Assembly: GCA_018302165.1 (NCBI GenBank)
Contig: JAGWAA010000063.1
Span: 1-5,044, forward strand
Direction of reading: 5' to 3'
Source of the DNA: Candidatus Woesearchaeota archaeon
GTDB taxonomy: Archaea; Nanobdellota; Nanobdellia; SCGC-AAA011-G17; GW2011-AR17
Length of the DNA: 5,044 bases
In this document: piece after piece, positions 1 through 4,840 of the stretch
Numbering within the stretch: position 1 is the first letter of the stretch
Layout: each line of letters opens with the position of its first letter
The notes under the pieces: generated by a model
What the model saw: only the letters and a program-made list of their open reading frames with translations
Database searches by the model: none
Told to the model about the DNA's origin: nothing
Position numbers and translations under genes: made by a program

Positions 1-264
1 CTTAGTACTATTCGTATTTCTCTTGAAGAAGAGAAAAAACAACATGAAGATTCTTTCAATAAAAAACTGACGGCTTTAAATAAGGAAAAAGAAAGCATTA
101 AATTTAAAATGTTTTCTGAGCAGGAGAAGGTCAAGAAGCAACTTACTGAACAGGCTCATGAAAAGTTGAATAATGAACTAAGTAGAGCTATTATTGGAGA
201 TAAAAGTAAACCTGTACTGGGGTATAATATACCAGCTGCAATTGGAATTCCTATTACATTGTAG
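1..264 (+). CDS. 3' part of a coiled-coil protein gene, running into antisense copA
   Basis: The frame is open from the left edge to TAG at 262-264 (87 codons, start outside the window). Codons 1 to about 61 read as a highly charged, Glu/Lys/Gln-rich helix with heptad-like spacing (for example SLEEEKKQHEDSF and EQEKVKKQLTEQAHEKL), typical of a coiled coil. From about position 186 the same frame is simply the complement of the conserved C-terminal part of copA, so its last 26 residues are not a natural protein end. The true gene is therefore truncated or joined artificially to copA near 183-188. No function can be assigned, because coiled coils of this sort occur in many unrelated proteins. 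An internal ATG at 109 has no convincing ribosome binding site. I am fairly sure that 1-185 is coding and unsure that 186-264 belongs to it. Confidence 0.5.
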   Translation, partial: LSTIRISLEEEKKQHEDSFNKKLTALNKEKESIKFKMFSEQEKVKKQLTEQAHEKLNNELSRAIIGDKSKPVLGYNIPAAIGIPITL

Positions 265-2291
265 ATCAGTGCCCAAAACATATTCTGTTTAATTTTTGCA
301 ATTGTTTTTTTACTGAGAGATATTGCTCTTGGAACATCTAAAAGATCGTTTTTCATTAATACAATACTTCCAGTTTCCATTGCTACATCTGTTCCGGAAC
401 CCATTGCTATTCCAATGTCTGCTTGGGCTAATGCCGGTGCATCGTTTACACCATCACCAATCATAGCAACTTTACCATCTTTCTGTAATTTTTTTACATA
501 ATTGGCTTTATCCTCTGGCAATACATCTGAAAATACATTCTCTATTCCAACCTTTTTGGCAATAGCTTTTGCTGTTCTTTCATTGTCTCCAGTTATCATA
601 TATACTTCGAGACCTAATTTTTTTAATTGTTCAACAGCTTCTGCAGAAGATTCTTTTAATGTATCAGCAACAGCAATTATACCTAATAATTCTTTGCCTG
701 ATGCTAAGAACATTACAGTCTTTCCTTCTTCTTCGAGGGATTTAGCTTCGGAGTCTATTTTATTAATATTTATTTTTGCGTGACTCATTAATTTTCTGTT
801 ACCTAAGTAATAACTTTTTGCTCCAATTTTACCTGTAATCCCATGTCCTGTTATTGCTTTGAAACCAATTACTTTTTCAATCTTTAATTTTTTATTTTTT
901 GCTGATTTTGTAATTGCGTCTGCTAATGGATGTTCAGAACCCATTTCTAAGCTTGCAGCAATTTCCAAAACTTTTTCATTAGTTACATTTGTAACTTCTG
1001 GAATTCCTTTTGTGATTGTTCCAGTTTTATCAAAGACGATACTTTTTACTTTATGTGCATTTTCCAATGCTTCTCCGCCTCGAATTAAAATTCCTTTTTC
1101 TGCACCTAGTCCTGTTCCAACCATTATTGCCGTTGGTGTGGCTAATCCTAATGCACATGGACATGCGATAACTAATATTGCTACTGCTATAATCATTGCA
1201 AAAGATAAAGTTGAACCTAATAATATATACCATGCAAAGAAAGTTATTGAAGCAATCATTATTACAATCGGTACAAAATATCCAGAGATAACATCTGCTA
1301 CTCTTTGAATGTCTGCCTTTGAACTTTGTGCATCTTCTATTAGTTTAATAATTCTGGATAAGGTTGTATTTTCTCCAACATTTGTAGCTTTGAAATGAAG
1401 ATATCCATGTTTGTTGATTGTTCCACTAATTACATGATCTCCTTTTTTCTTTTCTACAGGCATACTTTCTCCAGTAATCATACTCTCATCAATTGAAGAA
1501 GTACCCTCTTCGATTATTCCGTCTACTGCTACCTTTTCTCCAGGTTTTATAACAATTATATTTCCAACTTGGATTTCATCGACTGGAATTTTTATTTCTT
1601 TTCCATTTTTAATAATAATAGCGTGCTTTGGGCTTAATTGAATTAGTTTTTTAATTGCTTCTGAGGTTTTTCCTTTTGCTAATGCTTCAAGATATTTTCC
1701 CATCATTACTAAAGTAATTAAGATTGCAGAAACTTCAAAATATTGCCCTTGTTCTAATCCGAATATCATTACTATAACACTAAAAAAATATGCGGCTGAA
1801 GTTCCAAGTGCGATTAGTGTGTCCATATTTGCACTAGAATTTTTTAAAGCATAATAACTTCCAATATAAAATTGTTTACCAATATAAAATTGAACTGGTG
1901 TTGCTAAAAACCAAAGGATATATCCCATATATGGAACTTCTACTCCAAACATTGGCAAGACCATACCAATTAAGAAAGCAGGAATTGCAAAAATTAATCC
2001 TATAAAAAATAATCTTTTATAATTTTTCTTTTCTTCTTGTAATTGTTTATCTTGTTGTTCATAATTATTTTGGTTGTTATCTAAAACTTTTCCTTTGTAA
2101 CCGCTTTTTTCAATTACTTCTAAAATCTTAGATTCAGAAGTTAGTTTTTCGTCGAATTCAACCATTGCATTTGAATTTGCAAAGCTTACATTTGTTTCTT
2201 TGATACCTTCTTTTTTTGATAATGCTCTATTAATAATACTTGCACAACTTGCGCAATGCATTCCTGATATTTGTATTTTTGTTTTTTTCAT
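156..2291 (-). CDS. copA: Copper-translocating P1B-type ATPase (CopA), C-terminus lost
   Basis: This is an ATP-driven Cu(I) (possibly Ag(I)) exporter of the inner membrane. ATG at 2291 is chosen over the longer frame from 2330 because GGAGGT lies 6 nt upstream and the product then begins directly with an HMA domain. In the 711-residue product: HMA domain 1-70 with GMHCASC (C13, C16); membrane helices from about 93; actuator loop TGES at 273-276; metal-binding CPC at 377-379; phosphorylation site DKTGT with D421; HP motif H454-P455; TGDN at 567-570; GDGVNDAP at 612-619; and YN (677-678) in the penultimate helix. CPC plus YN indicates class P1B-1, specific for monovalent copper. The family normally ends with another helix carrying MxxSS and a basic tail. 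Here similarity stops after LLLSPIIA, and nine residues encoded by antisense of the coiled-coil frame follow before TGA. The gene is last in the operon and starts 2 nt after the preceding stop. The identity is very secure. Whether the protein is active as written is doubtful. Confidence 0.95.
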   Translation of the reverse strand: MKKTKIQISGMHCASCASIINRALSKKEGIKETNVSFANSNAMVEFDEKLTSESKILEVIEKSGYKGKVLDNNQNNYEQQDKQLQEEKKNYKRLFFIGLIFAIPAFLIGMVLPMFGVEVPYMGYILWFLATPVQFYIGKQFYIGSYYALKNSSANMDTLIALGTSAAYFFSVIVMIFGLEQGQYFEVSAILITLVMMGKYLEALAKGKTSEAIKKLIQLSPKHAIIIKNGKEIKIPVDEIQVGNIIVIKPGEKVAVDGIIEEGTSSIDESMITGESMPVEKKKGDHVISGTINKHGYLHFKATNVGENTTLSRIIKLIEDAQSSKADIQRVADVISGYFVPIVIMIASITFFAWYILLGSTLSFAMIIAVAILVIACPCALGLATPTAIMVGTGLGAEKGILIRGGEALENAHKVKSIVFDKTGTITKGIPEVTNVTNEKVLEIAASLEMGSEHPLADAITKSAKNKKLKIEKVIGFKAITGHGITGKIGAKSYYLGNRKLMSHAKININKIDSEAKSLEEEGKTVMFLASGKELLGIIAVADTLKESSAEAVEQLKKLGLEVYMITGDNERTAKAIAKKVGIENVFSDVLPEDKANYVKKLQKDGKVAMIGDGVNDAPALAQADIGIAMGSGTDVAMETGSIVLMKNDLLDVPRAISLSKKTIAKIKQNMFWALIYNVIGIPIAAGILYPSTGLLLSPIIALLSSLFNFS

Positions 2292-2293
2292 TT

Positions 2294-2854
2294 TTAACCT
2301 CCGCATCCACAACCGCCACCCATACCACAAGATCCACCTGATGATGGAGCTGCAGCTTTTATTTGGCTTTCAGATGCTGTTCCTGTTTCTGTAACTAAGA
2401 AACTACCTCTTAACATTCCCATTCCACAGGAGAATTTTATTGTTCCTGTTTCTGTGGGTGTAAATTCTATTACATTAAGACCTTCTTCTAATTCTTGGTA
2501 GATATCATATTCATTTAATACTATTTCTTCATTACAACCTGTTAATTCTGTTACGTCTATGTTCCATTTTACTGGAATGCCTACTTTTAATACAAATGAA
2601 TTTGGGGAATAACCAGAGGCTGAAACTTCCATGTTCACTTCTTGATAATCTCCAACTATATTTGCATTCTCTGTTGAACCTGTTCCTACTATTTTTTCTT
2701 TTATACTATCAAAGTTCCAGTCGCTGCCGACTAAAGATAATCCTCTGTTAAGCATGACTAAGCCTAAAATTAAAACTATTATTGCGGATATTGTTAAAAT
2801 TTTTTTTGTAGTTTTATGACTTATTACTGTAGCAAGGCTGCCGAAACCTAACAT
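2294..2854 (-). CDS. C-terminal piece of DsbD_2-like membrane protein with cupredoxin domain and Cys-rich tail
   Basis: This is 186 residues from ATG 2854, but the start is doubtful: it has no ribosome binding site, and the frame continues upstream as VFGLGTLPI (to about 2890), which resembles the end of a family helix. Residues 1-42 are the last helices of a DsbD_2/SafE-type membrane domain (GFGSLATVIS, then a helix 17-38 with LVMLNRGL). A linker leads to a cupredoxin-like beta domain at about 72-156, predicted outside the cell. Likely copper ligands are C107 (TELTGCNEE) and C143, M145, M147 (FSCGMGMLRG). The end is a flexible tail with C176, C182 and C184 in Gly-rich sequence, which looks like an extra metal-binding site. 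It is best read as the 3' part of one gene whose 5' part is at 2884-3555. Separated from it, this piece may not be translated, unless downstream of a native start that I cannot see. Confidence 0.7.
   Translation of the reverse strand: MLGFGSLATVISHKTTKKILTISAIIVLILGLVMLNRGLSLVGSDWNFDSIKEKIVGTGSTENANIVGDYQEVNMEVSASGYSPNSFVLKVGIPVKWNIDVTELTGCNEEIVLNEYDIYQELEEGLNVIEFTPTETGTIKFSCGMGMLRGSFLVTETGTASESQIKAAAPSSGGSCGMGGGCGCGG
2298..2302 (-). promoter_or_regulatory. Shine-Dalgarno of copA, inside the preceding gene's end
   Basis: The minus strand reads GGAGGTTAAAA directly before the copA ATG at 2291. The same bases encode the final Gly-Gly and stop of the upstream Cys-rich tail (GGA GGT TAA). It is the only strong ribosome binding site in the operon and decides the copA start. 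Confidence 0.8.
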
Positions 2855-2910
2855 GATTGGAAGTGTTCCCAGTCCGAAAACTGCTATGAGGCCTTTGTTA
2901 AAAATTTTGG
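2855..2910 (-). other. Break between the two parts of the HMA/DsbD_2/cupredoxin gene
   Basis: The upstream frame ends in KFLTKAS and TAG at 2886-2884. The downstream frame, one base out of phase, reads KGLIAVFGLGTLPI across the same bases. Family members have roughly 40-50 residues between these landmarks, including a helix with the conserved pattern NG..PCGPLQ and a following helix. None of the three frames holds it. A single-base frameshift therefore does not explain the break. A deletion whose length is not a multiple of three, or a collapsed assembly, does. Confidence 0.65.
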
Positions 2911-3555
2911 ATTGAATTGGAATTTTCTGAAGAATTTTATTCCGAACATATTTAATGCATAGAAAACCATGAATATTCCTGCTAATATTGCAACGATTCC
3001 TCTCAATTGAATACTGAATGCAATGATTCCACCGATTAAACCAAATATTCCACCTATGAAAGCATAAGATAATACTTTTGCTCCGCCATAAATTAAATGT
3101 TGGTTGAAACCATTGTATCCCTTGATTGCATTTTTAGTTGTGTATGATAAAACAAAGCCGCCGCACATTGAAATGCAATGAAATCCCGTTAATATTCCTG
3201 CTAAGAATAGTAAAACTAAACTTGTATTTTCGCCTATATCTGGAATTTGTAATGTTGGTAGGCTAATATATTTTAATAAAAATATTATTGCTAGAAATCC
3301 AATTATTGCTGCTCCTGTAATTATATAATTCTTTGTAGTGAATTTATTTTTTTTGTAATCTTTGATTTCATAGCCTAATTCTTTTATGATCTCTTTGATT
3401 TCAGTTTCACTAATATTCTTTTCATTAAAGTCTATCTCTGCTTTTTCTTGTGCGTAATTTACTGAGATACTATTTACTTTATCTTTTAGTTTGTTCTCAA
3501 TGAGATTACTGCAAGAGTTGCAGTGCATTCCTTTGATTGTGTAAGTTTTTTTCAT
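2884..3555 (-). CDS. HMA domain plus N-terminal half of DsbD_2/SafE-type membrane protein (broken gene)
   Basis: The product has 223 residues and probably moves or hands over copper across the membrane, as inferred from its domains. Residues 1-65 form an HMA domain with GMHCNSC (C12, C15), on the cytoplasmic side. A helix at about 77-97 follows. Then comes the start of a six-helix domain of the DsbD_2 (cytochrome c biogenesis-like) / TauE-SafE type: GFHCISMCGG at 125-133 with H126, C127, M130 and C131, the family's signature in its first helix; helices at about 155-182 and 185-205; and the basic linker FFRKFQFNPKF. The frame then stops at TAG, before the second Cys-containing helix pair. The intact gene should continue into 2854-2294 and end in a cupredoxin. 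It starts 1 nt after the stop of the cupredoxin gene without a clear Shine-Dalgarno, which suggests translational coupling. The domain assignment is good. The exact substrate is not known. Confidence 0.8.
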   Translation of the reverse strand: MKKTYTIKGMHCNSCSNLIENKLKDKVNSISVNYAQEKAEIDFNEKNISETEIKEIIKELGYEIKDYKKNKFTTKNYIITGAAIIGFLAIIFLLKYISLPTLQIPDIGENTSLVLLFLAGILTGFHCISMCGGFVLSYTTKNAIKGYNGFNQHLIYGGAKVLSYAFIGGIFGLIGGIIAFSIQLRGIVAILAGIFMVFYALNMFGIKFFRKFQFNPKFLTKAS

Positions 3556-3556
3556 T

Positions 3557-3922
3557 TTATATGACTGTTAATTTTGTTGTTGCCATGCCCATACTACATC
3601 TAATTGTATATACTCCTGGCTCTGTCGGTGTGAAAGTTATTTGATTGTTATTTGCACTGACATATTTACTAATACCTAATTGTGGGATTACTATACTTTT
3701 GTAACATCCTTTGACTGTGTTTGTATCGACTGTGATTGTGACTGGTTCGCCAGCATTAACTGTGTTTTCGCTGAGAATGTAATTTCCATTTCCATAGCTC
3801 AAACTAATTTGTTGTGAATCTTCTAAGACTGTATCACCTGTTGGAGAACCATTTCCTAAAGATAAAATTCCTATTACTGAAATTATAATAATTCCCAATC
3901 CAATAAAAATCCATTTGTTCAT
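3557..3922 (-). CDS. Membrane-anchored cupredoxin-domain protein
   Basis: This is a small copper protein (121 residues) held at the outer face of the membrane. Residues 4-22 are one hydrophobic helix with no lipobox Cys, so it is an uncleaved anchor or a signal-anchor, followed by a Gly/Ser/Thr linker. Residues 35-121 form a beta-rich cupredoxin-like domain (Cupredoxin_1 type). Conserved positions are C73 in VKGCYKS and C109, M111, M113 in RCSMGM, close in layout to the cupredoxin domain of the next gene but in a separate protein. The usual first His ligand is replaced by Cys, suggesting Cu(I) storage or relay rather than a blue electron-transfer site (inference). Its ATG overlaps the stop of the HMA gene (ATGA). 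A weak GAGGGG at 3934-3939 lies 11 nt upstream. It is likely an acceptor for copper exported by CopA. Confidence 0.82.
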   Translation of the reverse strand: MNKWIFIGLGIIIISVIGILSLGNGSPTGDTVLEDSQQISLSYGNGNYILSENTVNAGEPVTITVDTNTVKGCYKSIVIPQLGISKYVSANNNQITFTPTEPGVYTIRCSMGMATTKLTVI

Positions 3923-4119
3923 TTTACTTTGTACCCCTCTTTTTCGATGATTGCTTTTATTTCTGATTCGTTGATTTTGTTTTCATCAAATCTTAATTTA
4001 ATTAGATTTTTTGTTGCAGAGATTTCTAATATATCTATGCCTGCGTCTGTGAGTATATCAGTTATAATTATCTCACAACTTTTACAATGCATTTTTACCT
4101 TTAGGGTGAGTTCTTTCAT
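3919..4119 (-). CDS. Single-domain HMA copper chaperone (CopZ-like)
   Basis: At 66 residues it is a complete stand-alone heavy-metal-associated domain with the beta-alpha-beta-beta-alpha-beta layout and nothing else. The metal site is MHCKSC with C12 and C15. The usual Gly before Met is Lys here. The C-terminal part (NESEIKAIIEKEGYKVK) matches the last helix and strand of the family. Such proteins carry Cu(I) in the cytosol to CopA-type ATPases, and the two HMA-bearing membrane proteins downstream are natural partners. It is the first gene of the operon. There is no Shine-Dalgarno, and a TATA-like box is centred 28 nt before the ATG, so the message is probably leaderless. The stop overlaps the start of the cupredoxin gene. 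I avoid the name copZ because an HMA domain alone does not separate Cu from other soft metals such as Hg. Confidence 0.85.
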   Translation of the reverse strand: MKELTLKVKMHCKSCEIIITDILTDAGIDILEISATKNLIKLRFDENKINESEIKAIIEKEGYKVK

Positions 4120-4142
4120 TTGTAGAAGAAATTACTTATACC

Positions 4143-4151
4143 TATTTTAAA
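4143..4151 (-). promoter_or_regulatory. TATA box of the copper operon (leaderless)
   Basis: The minus strand reads TTTAAAATA, preceded by GAAACG, which resembles an archaeal BRE/TATA pair. Its centre is 28 nt from the ATG of the HMA gene at 4119. Archaeal transcription starts about 25-28 nt downstream of the box, so the RNA would begin at or within a few bases of the ATG, in keeping with the absence of a ribosome binding site. Confidence 0.55.
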
Positions 4152-4163
4152 CGTTTCAGTGTA

Positions 4164-4175
4164 TTTTGGGGGTTG
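4164..4175 (-). promoter_or_regulatory. Candidate operator, copy 1 (CAACCCCCAAAA)
   Basis: This C-rich motif in an AT-rich intergenic region lies 12 nt upstream of the operon TATA box. It recurs with a one-base length difference upstream of the regulator gene (4786-4796). I saw no other copy in the window. A role as the binding site of the neighbouring winged-helix regulator is inferred from position and repetition only. Confidence 0.35.
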
Positions 4176-4218
4176 AAATCGTCTATATCTCAAGAATTCT
4201 CGTCCCAGACCGTTTAGT

Positions 4219-4752
4219 TTAGAATTTTTTCCTTAAATGGATCTTATTAGTTTTTTTGTAGGATTCTTTTGTGATTATGCCTTTTGTTTCGAATTGTTTT
4301 AGTAATAATGATAGGGATGTTTTTGACATTCCTGTTTTGTATCTTAATGTTGATTGTTGGATTCCATCATTTTCTTTTATTGCTTTTAGGACTATTTGTT
4401 CTTCATCATTGAATCCTGCTAGGTATGCTTTGAATGTGTCTGTATCTTTGGCTTCTTTTAATGCCTCTGAAACTTCTTTGTGTTGTTTTAATAGTAATAG
4501 TTGATTCTTATTCGAAGTTATGAAGTATACTCCTAAGATGATTAATATTGCTGAAGCAATTCCACCTAAGTAATAGGCTGTGAAATCTCTTTCATCATGT
4601 AAACAAGTACCATCATCAAGATAACAACTATCGTCGTTGTTTGCTATTATTTTTTCCAAGTAAGCATCTTCTTTTAATTTTGCAAAGAATACAGTTGCAA
4701 TTATTATTAATCCTAATAGAATTAATAAAATTCCAAAATTTTTTTGGTTCAT
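4219..4752 (-). CDS. Membrane-tethered winged-helix transcriptional regulator
   Basis: This 177-residue protein is a one-component membrane regulator and the likely controller of the copper operon (inferred from its neighbours). Helix 1 spans 7-24. A 35-residue loop predicted outside the cell is acidic and holds C43, C50 and H52 (C-x6-C-x-H). Helix 2 spans 61-79. A charged linker helix (83-105) leads to a cytoplasmic winged helix-turn-helix at about 110-177: helix EEQIVLKAIKENDG, then IQQSTLRYKTGMSKTSLSLLLKQFETKG as helix-turn-recognition helix (in two parts around residue 140), and a basic wing ending HLRKKF. The fold resembles MarR-like/DUF7343 archaeal domains. The loop Cys/His could bind metal or form a disulfide. 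The start at 4752 is supported by a TTTAAATA box 26-27 nt upstream and the hydrophobic helix beginning at once. It is transcribed in the same direction as the operon, from its own promoter. The ligand is unproven. Confidence 0.8.
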   Translation of the reverse strand: MNQKNFGILLILLGLIIIATVFFAKLKEDAYLEKIIANNDDSCYLDDGTCLHDERDFTAYYLGGIASAILIILGVYFITSNKNQLLLLKQHKEVSEALKEAKDTDTFKAYLAGFNDEEQIVLKAIKENDGIQQSTLRYKTGMSKTSLSLLLKQFETKGIITKESYKKTNKIHLRKKF

Positions 4753-4774
4753 GGTGTGTTTAATGTTATTGTCT

Positions 4775-4782
4775 TATTTAAA
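4775..4782 (-). promoter_or_regulatory. TATA box of the regulator gene (leaderless)
   Basis: The minus strand has a perfect TTTAAATA, preceded by the purine-rich AAAAAGA (BRE-like). Its centre is 26-27 nt from the ATG at 4752, which places the predicted transcript start at the start codon. No Shine-Dalgarno is present in the gap. Confidence 0.65.
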
Positions 4783-4785
4783 TCT

Positions 4786-4796
4786 TTTTGGGGTTG
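4786..4796 (-). promoter_or_regulatory. Candidate operator, copy 2 (CAACCCCAAAA)
   Basis: This is the same motif as at 4164-4175 but one C shorter, 3 nt upstream of the regulator's TATA box. Closeness to the BRE/TATA would suit repression or autoregulation. The spacing differs from copy 1 (3 versus 12 nt), so the mode of action may differ or the likeness may be chance. Confidence 0.35.
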
Positions 4797-4808
4797 TTCT
4801 TTGGAGGA

Positions 4809-4840
4809 TAATGCGCCTCAGTCGCCGGCGAGGCTTATTA
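4809..4840. repeat. GC-rich imperfect inverted repeat (stem-loop)
   Basis: On the plus strand the arms TAAT-GC-GCCTC (4809-4819) and GAGGC-TT-ATTA (4830-4840) pair at 9 of 11 positions around a 10-base loop. The loop and inner stem contain the perfect palindrome TCGCCGGCGA (4822-4831). It stands out from the AT-rich surroundings and overlaps the TAA of the right-hand gene. It could end or stabilise that gene's transcript, although no T-run follows on either strand, or it could be a remnant of a dispersed repeat. Confidence 0.5.

Noticed and set aside
1051..1233. Minus-strand frame inside copA in another phase
   Set aside because: It is low-complexity Asn/Ser/Arg-rich translation of conserved copA codons and not a gene.
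502..1308. Long plus-strand frames opposite copA (502-783 and 859-1308)
   Set aside because: They are the complement of strongly conserved P-type ATPase motifs (DKTGT, CPC, GDN) and have no ribosome binding site or family likeness, so they are shadows of copA.
2292..2330. A longer copA product starting at 2330 (MWYGWRLWMRRLK before the HMA domain)
   Set aside because: These bases encode the end of the upstream gene, the extra residues resemble no family member, and GGAGGT sits at the right distance from the ATG at 2291.
2855..2890. Programmed frameshifting as explanation for the split membrane gene
   Set aside because: A slippage site would keep all domains. Here a conserved segment is missing from every frame, so deletion or misassembly is needed.
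4193..4200. Palindrome AGAATTCT between the regulator stop and the operon promoter
   Set aside because: Eight bases with no extension of the arms and no second copy is within chance expectation for AT-rich DNA.
3929..4504. Plus-strand frames opposite the HMA gene and the regulator (3929-4150, 4271-4504)
   Set aside because: They lie fully or mostly antisense to well-supported domain-bearing genes and show no start signal or recognisable content.
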